A stretch of 64,000 nucleotides of DNA, taken from a gamma proteobacterium symbiont of Taylorina sp. GTDB lineage: Bacteria; Pseudomonadota; Gammaproteobacteria; GRL18. The stretch covers positions 213,095 through 277,094 of the forward strand of contig JAHXIV010000050.1 of assembly GCA_025655455.1 (NCBI GenBank), given 5' to 3'. Below the pieces are notes generated by a model. That model was not told where the DNA came from and ran no database searches. It was given only the letters and a program-made list of their open reading frames with translations. This document shows positions 49,664 through 59,779 of the stretch, piece after piece. The translations under genes were made by a program, and so were the position numbers. Each line of letters begins with the position of its first letter. Positions within the stretch are counted from its first letter, which is position 1.

Positions 49664-50916
49664 TGTCAGAAATTCAGAATTATACACTGAACTTTGGTCC
49701 CCAGCATCCGGCAGCACATGGTGTTCTGCGTTTGATTCTTGAATTGGATGGAGAGGTTGTACAAAGAGCGGATCCTCATGTTGGCTTATTACATCGTGGT
49801 ACAGAAAAACTAGCAGAGAGCAGAATTTATAATCAAAGCATTGGCTATATGGATCGTCTGGATTATGTTTCTATGATGTGCAATGAACACGCCTATTGTA
49901 TGACCATAGAAAAACTGCTGGAAATAGAAGTGCCGGAACGTGCGCAATATATTCGTGTTATGTTTGATGAAATTACGCGTATTCTTAACCACCTGATGTG
50001 GCTGGGAACACATGCACTGGATGTTGGTGCCATGACTATGTTCCTGTATTGTTTCCGTGAGCGTGAAGATTTGATGGATGCCTATGAAGCTGTTTCCGGT
50101 GCTCGTATGCATGCCTCCTATTACCGCCCAGGAGGTGTGTACCGTGATTTGCCTGATAGTATGCCTCAATATGAAGCCTCACAATGGCACACTCAATCTG
50201 AAGTTCATGAACAAAATAAAAATCGACAGGGTTCATTACTGGACTTTTTAAAAGACTTTACCAATCGTTTTGAAGGCTATGTTGACGAATATGAAACCTT
50301 ATTAACCAATAATCGTATCTGGAAACAAAGAACCGTTGATATTGGTTGTCTGACAGCTGAACAGGCCAAGGATCTGAGCATGACCGGTCCTATGCTGCGC
50401 GCATCAGGTGTTGCCTGGGATTTGCGTAAAATGGAACCCTATGAAGTTTATGATAAGCTGGATTTTGACATTCCAATAGGCACTAATGGTGATTCTTATG
50501 ATCGCTATGTCGTGCGTATTGAAGAAATGCGCCAGTCTAGTCGAATTATCAGTCAATGTATTGACTGGTTACGAGTTAATCCAGGTCCGGTATTACATGA
50601 AGATCATAAGGTCACCATGCCGGAACGAATGGATATGAAAAATGATATGGAAGGTTTGATCCATCACTTTAAACACTTTACCGAAGGTTATGGTGTGCCG
50701 GAAGGTGAAGCCTATGGTGCTATAGAACATCCCAAAGGTGAATTCGGTACTTATATTGTTTCAGATGGAGCCAATAAGCCTTATCGTTTAAAAATCAGGG
50801 CACCTGGTTTTGCACATCTTGCTGCTATGGACTTTTTAGTGAAAGGTCACATGCTGGCCGATGTGGTTACGGTAATAGGTACACTGGATATTGTTTTCGG
50901 GGAGATTGACAGATAA
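49663..50916 (+). CDS. nuoD: NADH-quinone oxidoreductase subunit D
   Basis: The 417-residue 49-kDa subunit starts [20 protein letters not shown] and has [30 protein letters not shown] and [20 protein letters not shown]. The C-terminal [20 protein letters not shown] and VFGEIDR complete it. It forms the quinone site with NuoB and NuoH. It overlaps nuoC by 1 bp and nuoE by 1 bp. Confidence 0.98.
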   Translation: MSEIQNYTLNFGPQHPAAHGVLRLILELDGEVVQRADPHVGLLHRGTEKLAESRIYNQSIGYMDRLDYVSMMCNEHAYCMTIEKLLEIEVPERAQYIRVMFDEITRILNHLMWLGTHALDVGAMTMFLYCFREREDLMDAYEAVSGARMHASYYRPGGVYRDLPDSMPQYEASQWHTQSEVHEQNKNRQGSLLDFLKDFTNRFEGYVDEYETLLTNNRIWKQRTVDIGCLTAEQAKDLSMTGPMLRASGVAWDLRKMEPYEVYDKLDFDIPIGTNGDSYDRYVVRIEEMRQSSRIISQCIDWLRVNPGPVLHEDHKVTMPERMDMKNDMEGLIHHFKHFTEGYGVPEGEAYGAIEHPKGEFGTYIVSDGANKPYRLKIRAPGFAHLAAMDFLVKGHMLADVVTVIGTLDIVFGEIDR

Positions 50917-51434
50917 TGTCTCAAGCGACTCAAGTAATAAACAGGGAATCTTTATTAGATTTGATTGAACCCTCGTCACGTGAAGATATTGACGTGTGGA
51001 TTGCAAAATTTCCTGCGGATCAAAGGCAATCGGCTGTGATGTCTGCATTGCGCATAGTTCAGGATCAAAATGGCGGTTGGCTGACTACTGAATTAATGGA
51101 TGCGGTGGCACTTTATCTGGATATGGATAAAATTCATGTCTATGAAGTGGCAACTTTTTATTCTATGTATGAGCATAAACCAGTTGGTAAGCATAAGATT
51201 TGTGTGTGTACCAATATTTCATGTATGTCTTGCGGATCGGCTGATATCGTTGAACATCTGGAAGACAGGTTAAATATTAAATTAGGTGAAACAACTGGTG
51301 ATAATCGTTTTACCTTAAAAGAAGTTGAGTGTCTTGGCGCTTGTTCTGGTGCACCTATGTTTCAGATAGGTGAGAATTATTATGAAAATCTTGATACAGC
51401 TAAAATCGATAAAATTTTAGATGGCTTAGACTAG
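50916..51434 (+). CDS. nuoE: NADH-quinone oxidoreductase subunit E
   Basis: The 172-residue protein has a thioredoxin-like fold holding a 2Fe-2S cluster. The ligands are in KICVCTNISCMSCGSADIVE and VECLGACSGAPMFQIGENYY. With NuoF and NuoG it forms the NADH-oxidising module. Confidence 0.97.
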   Translation: MSQATQVINRESLLDLIEPSSREDIDVWIAKFPADQRQSAVMSALRIVQDQNGGWLTTELMDAVALYLDMDKIHVYEVATFYSMYEHKPVGKHKICVCTNISCMSCGSADIVEHLEDRLNIKLGETTGDNRFTLKEVECLGACSGAPMFQIGENYYENLDTAKIDKILDGLD

Positions 51435-51447
51435 TTCGGAGTATTGA

Positions 51448-52725
51448 ATGGCAAACGAAGTTTGTTTTAGAACATTACATCTTGATGAACCATGGACATT
51501 GGAATCTTATTTAAGTGTAGGCGGTTATAGTTCTTTAAAGAAAATTCTGACAGAAAAGATTCCTGCGGAAGATATTATTGAAGAAGTTAAAATTTCAGCT
51601 CTAAGAGGTCGTGGTGGTGCAGGCTTTCCTACCGGTTTAAAATGGAGCTTTATGCCGCGTCAGGCAGAAGGCGACAAGTATATTGTTTGTAACTCGGACG
51701 AGGGTGAACCGGGTACCTGTAAAGATAGGGATATTTTACGCTATAATCCACATCAATTAATTGAAGGTATGGCAATTGCAGCTTATTGTATCGGCGCTCA
51801 GGCAGGTTATAACTATATTCGTGGAGAATTCTGGGAACCCTTTACACGCTTTGATAATGCTTTAAAAGAAGCCAGAGAAGCTGGTTATTTAGGGAAAAAA
51901 ATATTTGGTTCAGATTTTGACTTTGATGCTCATGCTCATTTGGGTGGAGGAGCTTATATTTGTGGTGAAGAAACCGCACTATTAGAGTCCATTGAAGGCA
52001 AAAAAGGTCAGCCTCGCTTTAAACCACCATTTCCCGCCAGTTATGGTTTGTATGGTAAGCCGACAACGATCAATAATACAGAAACACTGGCTTCTATTCC
52101 GGTGATTATTGAAAAAGGTGGTCAGTGGTTTCTGGAACATGGCAAACCTAATAATGGTGGAACAAAAATATTTTCAGTTTCAGGTAATGTAAAACGACCT
52201 GGCAACTATGAAATTGATATGGGTACACCATTTTCAGAGTTATTGGAAATGTGTGGTGGAATGAAAGATGGCTATCAATTGAAGGCAGTCATTCCAGGTG
52301 GTAGTTCATCACCCGTTATTCCAGCTGATCAAATGATGGATGTCACCATGGATTATGATGGTATCAGTGCTGCCGGTTCAATGCTGGGTTCAGGTGCGGT
52401 TATTATTCTGGACGATAAAATGTGTATGGTAAAAGCGCTGGCTCGCTTATCACATTTTTATCATGAAGAATCCTGTGGGCAATGCACACCTTGCCGTGAA
52501 GGGACAGGCTGGTTATCCCGTGTGATGCATCGTATCGAACATGGTGAAGGCAGGCAGGAAGATATTGACTTGCTGGATAATGTGGCCGGAAATATAATGG
52601 GGCGCACGATTTGTGCTCTGGGTGAAGCAGCTTCAATGCCCGTTAAAGGTTTTTTAAAGCATTATCGCGATGAATTCCAGTACCATATTGATCATAAGAA
52701 ATGTATGGTTGGTTCAGATAGTTAA
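51448..52725 (+). CDS. nuoF: NADH-quinone oxidoreductase subunit F
   Basis: The 425-residue flavoprotein binds NADH and [21 protein letters not shown] and [20 protein letters not shown]. The N3 4Fe-4S cluster ligands are in [16 protein letters not shown] and [10 protein letters not shown]. Electrons enter complex I here. Length is normal. Confidence 0.98.
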   Translation: MANEVCFRTLHLDEPWTLESYLSVGGYSSLKKILTEKIPAEDIIEEVKISALRGRGGAGFPTGLKWSFMPRQAEGDKYIVCNSDEGEPGTCKDRDILRYNPHQLIEGMAIAAYCIGAQAGYNYIRGEFWEPFTRFDNALKEAREAGYLGKKIFGSDFDFDAHAHLGGGAYICGEETALLESIEGKKGQPRFKPPFPASYGLYGKPTTINNTETLASIPVIIEKGGQWFLEHGKPNNGGTKIFSVSGNVKRPGNYEIDMGTPFSELLEMCGGMKDGYQLKAVIPGGSSSPVIPADQMMDVTMDYDGISAAGSMLGSGAVIILDDKMCMVKALARLSHFYHEESCGQCTPCREGTGWLSRVMHRIEHGEGRQEDIDLLDNVAGNIMGRTICALGEAASMPVKGFLKHYRDEFQYHIDHKKCMVGSDS

Positions 52726-52771
52726 TAATTTTTCACTCTTTTTTAAAATAATAGATAGACGGTAGTTTAAA

Positions 52772-55144
52772 ATGGTAACAATTGAAATTAACGGAAAACA
52801 GGTTCAGGCCGAGCAAGGTCAGATGCTTATTGAAGCAGCTGATAAGGCAGGTGTTTCCATACCCCGTTTTTGTTATCACAAAAATTTATCGGTTTCAGCT
52901 AATTGTCGTATGTGTCTGGTTCAGGTCGATAAATTTCCTAAGGCAATTCCGGCTTGTGCAACGCCCGTAACAGAAGGTATGTCAGTTAAGACCAATTCAA
53001 CAATGGCTCTGGCAGCACAAAAAGCGGTGATGGAATTTTTATTGATCAATCATCCCCTGGACTGTCCGGTTTGTGATCAGGGTGGTGAGTGTGATTTACA
53101 GGATTATTCTATTGGTTATGGTGATGATAAAACACACTATGCAGAAATAAAAAGAGTTGTTAAAGATAAAAATATTGGTTCTCTTATTGCGACAGAGTTA
53201 ACCCGCTGTATTCATTGTACCCGCTGTGTGCGTTTTGGTCAGGAAATTGCAGGAATGAGAGAAATGGGTGCCACTGGTCGAGGTGACTGGATGGAAATCG
53301 GTACTTATATAGAAAAAAGTATAGATTCAGAATTATCAGGTAATATTATTGACCTTTGCCCGGTCGGCTCACTGACGGCAAAGCCTTCCCGCTTTAATGC
53401 ACGAGTTTGGGAATTAGCCAGTAATGACAGTATTGGTTTTCATGACTGTGTTGGTTCTAATACCAATATACAAACAAAAGATGGTCAAATAAAAAGAACC
53501 ATTGCCCGTGCTAATGATGCTATTAATGATGCCTGGATTTCAGATCGTGATCGCTATAGTTATGAAGGTCTGCAAAGTAATGACCGTCTGACAAAACCTC
53601 AGATAAAAAAAGATGGAAAATGGAGTGAAGCCAGTTGGGATGATGCTCTGCAATTTGCCGTAGATGGTCTGAAAAATATTGCAGATAGTAGCCAGATTGG
53701 TTCAATTTGTTCACCTTCTGCCACGACAGAAGAAATGTATCTATTACAGAAATTATTACGTGGTGTTGGTAGCTCGAATATCGATCATCGTTTGCGCCAG
53801 TCTGATTTCACAGGTCAGGATCAAGACCCGTTATTTTTAAATCTGGGTATGAAAATCTCTGAAGTTTCAACACAGCAGGCTGCTTTGTTGATTGGTTCCA
53901 ATGTTCGTAAAGAACAGCCTATTATGGGACATCAACTAAGACAAGCCAGTTTGAACGGTGCAAAAATATCTTTACTGAATTCTGTGAAATATGAGCAGAC
54001 ATTTAAAGTCTCGCAGGAGTTTATTGTACCTGTATCACAAATATTTAAGGAACTAAAAGCATTAGCGAAGGCCGTTATTGAACTGACTGATTGTGAAGTG
54101 CCAGATGGATTGCCAGCGTTGATTGCCATGGTTAAAGTCAGAAAAAATCATAAACAGTGTATTAGTGAACTCAAGGATGCTGAAAAATCTGTTGTCATGT
54201 TAGGCAGTCTAGCCCAGTCAATGCCTCATTATGCTGCTATTCGCATGTTAGCATCATGGATTGCTGCTGCAACGGGTTCTACTCTGTCATATCTTAGCCC
54301 AGGCGCCAATAGCAGTGGTGCATATTTATCAGATTTATTACCAAATCGCAATACTGATAATCAGTCGGGTAGTGGTCTGGATACTCAGGCTATGCTGGCA
54401 GAAGGCCTAAAAGGCTATGTACTTTATGGTATTGAAGCAGAACTCGATATAGATAATCCGGTTCAGGCTGTTAATGCCCTTTCCAATGCAGAATTTGTGG
54501 TTTCACTTTCCTGTTATGATAGTGATGCATTAAAATCCTATTCAAATGTGATATTGCCCATCGCAGCAATGACTGAGTCGTCAGGAACCCTGATTAATAT
54601 CGATGGAAGCTGGCAGACTTTTAATGCGATCAGTAAAGCCGCTGGTCTTTCTAAACCGGGCTGGAAAGTGTTACGGGTCATGGGTAATCTGTTTAATCTT
54701 GACGGCTTTGATTATCAGAGTTCAGAAGATGTCATCAGTGAACTCAAATCCGATCTGAATGGTTCTTCTGATGAATTAAATACTAGCTGTGAGTGGTTAT
54801 GTCCTGAAAACAGCAGTGCGCAGACTCATGATATTCAAAGAATTGCTGAATTAGTGATTTATAAAGTGGATGCTGTCACCCGTAGAGCAACTGCTTTGCA
54901 AAAAACTCAGGATGCACAGGTCGATTTTGCAAAAATTAATTCTGCTTTGGCGAAGAAACTTAAATTAAATGATGGACAGCTTGTTATTGCAAAACAAGGT
55001 GATAATACAGCTGAGATAACACTCAGTATAGATGATAGAATTTGTGACAATAGTGTATATCTGCCAGCAGGTATAGATGCAGCTGCATCATTGGGTGGTG
55101 GTTTTGATTCGATTGAGCTGGCTGCTGCCGGCACCAGCAAATAA
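52772..55144 (+). CDS. nuoG: NADH-quinone oxidoreductase subunit G
   Basis: The 790-residue subunit has an N-terminal 2Fe-2S domain (RFCYHKNLSVSANCRMCLVQ), a His-Cys3 and 4Fe-4S domain (CPVCDQGGECDLQDYSIGYG, ELTRCIHCTRCVRFGQEIAG, GNIIDLCPVGSLTAKPSRFN) and a large molybdopterin-oxidoreductase-like C-terminal part without molybdenum. It carries electrons from NuoF to NuoI. A 46-bp gap separates it from nuoF. Confidence 0.97.
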   Translation: MVTIEINGKQVQAEQGQMLIEAADKAGVSIPRFCYHKNLSVSANCRMCLVQVDKFPKAIPACATPVTEGMSVKTNSTMALAAQKAVMEFLLINHPLDCPVCDQGGECDLQDYSIGYGDDKTHYAEIKRVVKDKNIGSLIATELTRCIHCTRCVRFGQEIAGMREMGATGRGDWMEIGTYIEKSIDSELSGNIIDLCPVGSLTAKPSRFNARVWELASNDSIGFHDCVGSNTNIQTKDGQIKRTIARANDAINDAWISDRDRYSYEGLQSNDRLTKPQIKKDGKWSEASWDDALQFAVDGLKNIADSSQIGSICSPSATTEEMYLLQKLLRGVGSSNIDHRLRQSDFTGQDQDPLFLNLGMKISEVSTQQAALLIGSNVRKEQPIMGHQLRQASLNGAKISLLNSVKYEQTFKVSQEFIVPVSQIFKELKALAKAVIELTDCEVPDGLPALIAMVKVRKNHKQCISELKDAEKSVVMLGSLAQSMPHYAAIRMLASWIAAATGSTLSYLSPGANSSGAYLSDLLPNRNTDNQSGSGLDTQAMLAEGLKGYVLYGIEAELDIDNPVQAVNALSNAEFVVSLSCYDSDALKSYSNVILPIAAMTESSGTLINIDGSWQTFNAISKAAGLSKPGWKVLRVMGNLFNLDGFDYQSSEDVISELKSDLNGSSDELNTSCEWLCPENSSAQTHDIQRIAELVIYKVDAVTRRATALQKTQDAQVDFAKINSALAKKLKLNDGQLVIAKQGDNTAEITLSIDDRICDNSVYLPAGIDAAASLGGGFDSIELAAAGTSK

Positions 55145-55159
55145 ACGGAGCAGATTTTG

Positions 55160-56206
55160 GTGGACTTAATTTTATCCATTTATGAAATACCGGTGATTAA
55201 CATATTGCTCAAGATCATTGTGATCCTGGTGCCTTTATTATTAACCGTTGCTTATTTTACCTACATAGAACGTAAAGTCATTGGCTATATGCAGGCTCGT
55301 ATCGGGCCTAATCGTGTTGGTCCCCGAGGATGGTTACAACCTATTGCCGATGCAATGAAATTGATGTTTAAGGAAATTATCTTTCCTACTAATGCTAATA
55401 AGGTACTTTTTATTGTTGCGCCAACCATTGCGATTTCGACTGCTTTAGCTGCCTGGGCGGTGGTACCCTTTGGGGCTGAATTGGTACTGGCTGATTTGAA
55501 TATTGCCTTATTATATATTCTGGCAATGACCTCGATTGGTGTTTATGGTGTTATCCTTGCTGGTTGGTCTTCTAATTCTAAATATGCCATGATGAGTACA
55601 TTAAGAACCGCTGCACAAGTAGTTTCCTATGAAATTGCCATGGGTTTTGCTCTGGTGGGTGTGGTGATGGCATCGAGAAGTCTTAATATTGGTGAGATTG
55701 TAGCAGGACAGGGTGGTACTGGTATCTGGGGTTGGTATATGTGGCCATTGTTGCCTTTATTTGTTATCTATTTTGTCTCAGGTGTGGCTGAAACCAACCG
55801 CGCACCATTTGATGTTGCTGAAGGTGAATCTGAAATTGTCGCTGGATTTCATGTGGAATATTCCGGTATTTTGTTTGCTATTTTCTTTCTGGCTGAATAC
55901 GCCAATATGATTCTGATTTCAATTATGGCGGCCTTACTATTTATGGGCGGGTGGTTATCACCATTTGAAAGTGTTGAATTCCTGAGTCTTGGTTCCAGCT
56001 TCCTGGCAGGTTCCAGTATTGTCTGGCTGCTTGCTAAAACTGCCATATTTATGTTTTTATTCCTGTGGTTCAGAGCAACCTTCCCGCGTTATCGTTATGA
56101 TCAGATCATGCGACTGGGTTGGAAGGTCTTTATACCGATTACTATTGTCTGGATTTATGTGGTCGGTATTATGTATTATGCGAAAGTTGCACCCTGGTTT
56201 GTTTAA
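55160..56206 (+). CDS. nuoH: NADH-quinone oxidoreductase subunit H
   Basis: The roughly 348-residue protein has eight membrane helices and the conserved [20 protein letters not shown] loop, [15 protein letters not shown], and [20 protein letters not shown]. It forms the quinone chamber between the peripheral arm and membrane arm. I take GTG at 55160 as start; GGAG lies 9 nt upstream. TTG at 55157 is a possible alternative. Confidence 0.97.
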   Translation: MDLILSIYEIPVINILLKIIVILVPLLLTVAYFTYIERKVIGYMQARIGPNRVGPRGWLQPIADAMKLMFKEIIFPTNANKVLFIVAPTIAISTALAAWAVVPFGAELVLADLNIALLYILAMTSIGVYGVILAGWSSNSKYAMMSTLRTAAQVVSYEIAMGFALVGVVMASRSLNIGEIVAGQGGTGIWGWYMWPLLPLFVIYFVSGVAETNRAPFDVAEGESEIVAGFHVEYSGILFAIFFLAEYANMILISIMAALLFMGGWLSPFESVEFLSLGSSFLAGSSIVWLLAKTAIFMFLFLWFRATFPRYRYDQIMRLGWKVFIPITIVWIYVVGIMYYAKVAPWFV

Positions 56207-56226
56207 TTCCTGTTTATTCTGTGAAA

Positions 56227-56300
56227 GGGGTCGGAGTCAAATGACATCAGTATATGGTGTAGTTAATGTTTGGTGGGAAAAGTCATTTGACTCCGACCCC
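56227..56300. repeat. Inverted-repeat element (REP/MITE-like) between nuoH and nuoI
   Basis: Perfect 19-bp ends GGGGTCGGAGTCAAATGAC (56227-56245) and its reverse complement (56282-56300) flank a 36-bp centre. In RNA the arms would fold into a very stable hairpin. The element lies within an operon whose other gaps are mostly short. The arm resembles REP-like repeats mobilised by RAYT transposases, from memory only. Confidence 0.85.
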
Positions 56301-56329
56301 GGACTGGTGGATTTTTTGGAGATGATTTT

Positions 56330-56818
56330 GTGAAGCAATTGACTCAATTTTTTAACAGTCTGTTTTTGGCAGAACTCTTTAAAGGTTTGAGCGTAACCGG
56401 ACGTTATCTTTTTAAGAAAAAAATAACGGTTCAGTACCCGGAAGAGAAAACCCCTCAGTCATTTCGTTTCAGGGGCTTACATGCACAGCGTCGCTATGCC
56501 AATGGTGAGGAACGTTGTATTGCCTGCAAACTCTGTGAGGCTATCTGTCCTGCTTTAGCGATTAGTATTGAGTCAGAAGAACGTGAAGATGGTACCAGAA
56601 GAACCAAAAGTTATGATATCGATCTGACTAAATGTATTTTTTGTGGTTTTTGTGAAGAGTCCTGTCCAGTGGATTCTATTGTTGAAACTCGTATTTTTGA
56701 ATATCATGGTGAAGAACGTAGTGACTTATTAATGACCAAAGAGAAACTCTTGGCCGTTGGTGACAAATACGAGCAGCAAATAGCTGCAGATAGAGCATCT
56801 GATGCCAACTATCGATAA
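56330..56818 (+). CDS. nuoI: NADH-quinone oxidoreductase subunit I
   Basis: The 162-residue protein starts at GTG and has two 4Fe-4S motifs: [20 protein letters not shown] and [20 protein letters not shown]. These are clusters N6a and N6b that carry electrons to N2. The first 25 residues form an amphipathic helix at the membrane. The long gap upstream is due to the inverted-repeat element. Confidence 0.97.
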   Translation: MKQLTQFFNSLFLAELFKGLSVTGRYLFKKKITVQYPEEKTPQSFRFRGLHAQRRYANGEERCIACKLCEAICPALAISIESEEREDGTRRTKSYDIDLTKCIFCGFCEESCPVDSIVETRIFEYHGEERSDLLMTKEKLLAVGDKYEQQIAADRASDANYR

Positions 56819-56849
56819 TATGACTGTATATGAGAGCGTAGAATAATTT

Positions 56850-57464
56850 ATGGAAACTTTTGTTTTTTATCTTTTTTCAGCCTTTATGGTGATGTCAGCA
56901 TTAATGGTGATCACGGTACATAATCCTGTGCGCGCAGCATTTTTTTTGGTGCTTACCTTTTTTTCCTCTGCAGCAGTCTGGCTATTATTAGAAGCGGAAT
57001 TTTTAGCAGTTATTTTAATCATTGTCTATGTGGGGGCGGTGATGGTGCTATTCCTCTTTGTCGTTATGATGTTGGATATTAATATTGCAGAATTAAAACG
57101 TGGCTTTGTTAAAAATTTACCACTTGCTGTTATTGTTGCTATAGCGATGTTTACAATGATTTATTTTGTTGTCAGTGGTGAACATTTCTCCGTAGAACAC
57201 TTTGCTCCACCTGCCCGCCATACGGCGGACTATAGCAATATCTCTGAATTAGGACAGGTGCTCTATACAGAATATGTGTTTGCCTTTGAAATTGCTGCTG
57301 TCATCCTATTAGTTGGAATTGTGGCTGCCATTAGTTTGACTTTAAGACGCCGACCAAACACCCGTCACCAGAAAATTGAAGATCAGGTGGCTGTTAAGAG
57401 CGAAGACCGTCTACGGGTTGTGAAAGTAGAACCTCGGCAGAGAAAATATGAGGTGGGAAAATAA
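56850..57464 (+). CDS. nuoJ: NADH-quinone oxidoreductase subunit J
   Basis: The 204-residue protein has five membrane helices, including [20 protein letters not shown] and the conserved [20 protein letters not shown]. The C-terminus has a basic tail of about 30 residues ([12 protein letters not shown]...). It sits in the membrane arm and links NuoH/NuoA to NuoK. It overlaps nuoK by 1 bp. Confidence 0.96.
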   Translation: METFVFYLFSAFMVMSALMVITVHNPVRAAFFLVLTFFSSAAVWLLLEAEFLAVILIIVYVGAVMVLFLFVVMMLDINIAELKRGFVKNLPLAVIVAIAMFTMIYFVVSGEHFSVEHFAPPARHTADYSNISELGQVLYTEYVFAFEIAAVILLVGIVAAISLTLRRRPNTRHQKIEDQVAVKSEDRLRVVKVEPRQRKYEVGK

Positions 57465-57769
57465 TGCTGACATTAAGTCACTTTTTAATACTCGGTGGAA
57501 TTATTTTTTCTATCAGTCTGGCAGGTGTTTTTATTAATCGTAAAAACATTATTATTTTACTGATGTGTGTGGAATTGATGCTATTAGCTGTTAATACCAA
57601 TTTTATTGCTTTCTCATATTTCTTGGGAGACAGTGCAGGACAGGTATTCGTTTTCTTTATTCTCACTGTAGCGGCAGCAGAAGCAGCTATCGGTTTAGCA
57701 ATTTTAGTCGTATTGTTTAGAAATAAACGCACGATTAATGTTGAAGATCTTGATACATTGAAAGGTTAA
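57464..57769 (+). CDS. nuoK: NADH-quinone oxidoreductase subunit K
   Basis: The 101-residue protein has three helices with the key Glu in [20 protein letters not shown] and in [20 protein letters not shown]. These Glu residues take part in proton transfer. It follows nuoJ directly. Confidence 0.97.
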   Translation: MLTLSHFLILGGIIFSISLAGVFINRKNIIILLMCVELMLLAVNTNFIAFSYFLGDSAGQVFVFFILTVAAAEAAIGLAILVVLFRNKRTINVEDLDTLKG

Positions 57770-57773
57770 TCCA

Positions 57774-59741
57774 GTGTTTGAAAATTATAGTGACTCTCAA
57801 GTTTATCTGGCCATAGTTCTGGCACCATTAATTGGTTCCATTTTTGCCGGTATTTTTAATGCCTATATTAGTAAAGCTGTGGCACATACAGTCACCATAG
57901 CAGGTGTCGGTATTTCCTTTATTCTGGCTTTATTTGTCTTTGAGTATCATGCTTTTAATGATGCACAGATTTATAATGAAACGGTCTATACCTGGCTGGT
58001 CAGCGATGGTATTCGCTTTGAAGTAGGTTTTTTGGTTGATAATCTGACTTCTATGATGCTGGTGGTCGTCAGTTTTGTTTCCCTGATGGTGCATTTGTAC
58101 ACTATTGGCTATATGCAGGAAGATCCCGGTTACAAACGCTTCTTCAGTTATATCTCCTTATTTACCTTTTCAATGTATATGCTGGTCATGTCCAATAACT
58201 TCCTGCAATTGTTTTTTGGCTGGGAAGCAGTGGGACTGGTTTCTTATTTGTTAATTGGTTTCTATTATAAAAAAGAAAGTGCTATTTTTGCCAATATGAA
58301 AGCTTTTTTAGTGAATAGAGTGGGTGATTTTGGCTTTATTCTTGGTATTGCTGGTGTCTTGATGGTCTTTAATACACTGGATTATGCCGATGTATTTTCT
58401 GCTGCTGCTGCTCACGCCGATCAAACCATTGAATTGATTCCAGGTAAAGAATGGTCAATGATGACGGTTATTTGTATCTTGTTATTTATCGGTGCCATGG
58501 GTAAATCAGCTCAAGTCCCATTACATGTCTGGCTGCCGGATTCAATGGAAGGTCCTACACCGATTTCAGCATTGATTCATGCAGCTACTATGGTGACAGC
58601 GGGTATCTTTATGGTGACCAGAATGTCCCCCTTATTTGAATTATCAGAAACTGCCTTATCCTTTATTTTAGTGATAGGTGCGATTACTGCGCTATTTATG
58701 GGCTTCTTAGGTATTATTCAAAATGATATTAAACGTGTAGTGGCTTATTCCACCCTGTCACAATTGGGTTATATGACCGTTGCACTGGGCGCATCTGCAT
58801 ATTCAGCAGCCGTTTTTCACCTGATGACTCATGCATTTTTTAAAGCCTTGTTATTCCTGGCTGCGGGTTCGGTCATTATTGGCATGCATCATGTTCAGGA
58901 TATTCGTCAAATGGGTGGGCTGAAAAAATATATGCCGATTACCTATTGGACTTCATTAATAGGTACTCTGGCTCTGATTGGCTTCCCTGGTTTCTCGGGT
59001 TTTTATTCAAAAGATAGTATTATCGAGGCCGTTCATGCTTCCAGTATTGCCGGTTCTGACTTTGCCTATTATTCAGTACTCATTGGTGTTTTTATTACAG
59101 CCTTATACAGCCTAAGACTCTTCTTTATTGTTTTTCACGGTGAAGAAAGAATGGATCATCATACTAAAGAACATCTAAAAGAATCACCTTGGGTTGTGTG
59201 GTTGCCATTAGTCTTATTGGCAATTCCATCAGTAATTATAGGTGGTATGACTATTAGCAGTGTGCTATATGGTGATTATTTTAATAATGTGGTTTATGTT
59301 CAGCAGGCACATGATGTTCTGGGTCATTTAAAAGAAGATTATCATGGTCCGTTTTCTATGATTTTGCATGGTATTAGCTCTGCACCATTTTTATTGATGG
59401 CCGCAGGTATTGTTGTCGCCTGGTTCTTATATATGAAAAATCCAGAGCTTCCAGCCAAAATCAAAAATATTTTTTCACCAATCTACTATGTGCTGGATTC
59501 AAAATATGGTTTTGATGCCTTTAATGAAAAGGTGATAGCGGCAGGTACTAGAGGTATCGGCAATTTATTGTCAAAATTTGGTGATATATTAATTATTGAC
59601 GGTATTATCGTCAATGGTTCTGCTAAAAGTGTCGCCTGGTTCTCCGGTCTTATTAGAAATATTCAAACCGGTTATTTATATCATTATGCATTTGCCATGA
59701 TTCTTGGATTGATTGGTTTATTGTATATTACAGTTTATTAA
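57774..59741 (+). CDS. nuoL: NADH-quinone oxidoreductase subunit L
   Basis: The 655-residue antiporter-like subunit starts at GTG, with AAAGGT 7 nt before it. It has about 16 helices, including FFGWEAVGLVSYLLIGFYYK (key Glu), MGKSAQVPLHVWLPDSMEGP (key Lys) and IKRVVAYSTLSQLGYMTVAL. The long lateral helix is at the C-terminus. It is one of three proton channels of the membrane arm. Confidence 0.98.
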   Translation: MFENYSDSQVYLAIVLAPLIGSIFAGIFNAYISKAVAHTVTIAGVGISFILALFVFEYHAFNDAQIYNETVYTWLVSDGIRFEVGFLVDNLTSMMLVVVSFVSLMVHLYTIGYMQEDPGYKRFFSYISLFTFSMYMLVMSNNFLQLFFGWEAVGLVSYLLIGFYYKKESAIFANMKAFLVNRVGDFGFILGIAGVLMVFNTLDYADVFSAAAAHADQTIELIPGKEWSMMTVICILLFIGAMGKSAQVPLHVWLPDSMEGPTPISALIHAATMVTAGIFMVTRMSPLFELSETALSFILVIGAITALFMGFLGIIQNDIKRVVAYSTLSQLGYMTVALGASAYSAAVFHLMTHAFFKALLFLAAGSVIIGMHHVQDIRQMGGLKKYMPITYWTSLIGTLALIGFPGFSGFYSKDSIIEAVHASSIAGSDFAYYSVLIGVFITALYSLRLFFIVFHGEERMDHHTKEHLKESPWVVWLPLVLLAIPSVIIGGMTISSVLYGDYFNNVVYVQQAHDVLGHLKEDYHGPFSMILHGISSAPFLLMAAGIVVAWFLYMKNPELPAKIKNIFSPIYYVLDSKYGFDAFNEKVIAAGTRGIGNLLSKFGDILIIDGIIVNGSAKSVAWFSGLIRNIQTGYLYHYAFAMILGLIGLLYITVY

Positions 59742-59779
59742 GTTATTTGATTCTAATTTAGGAAAAGGGTATTTTATTC

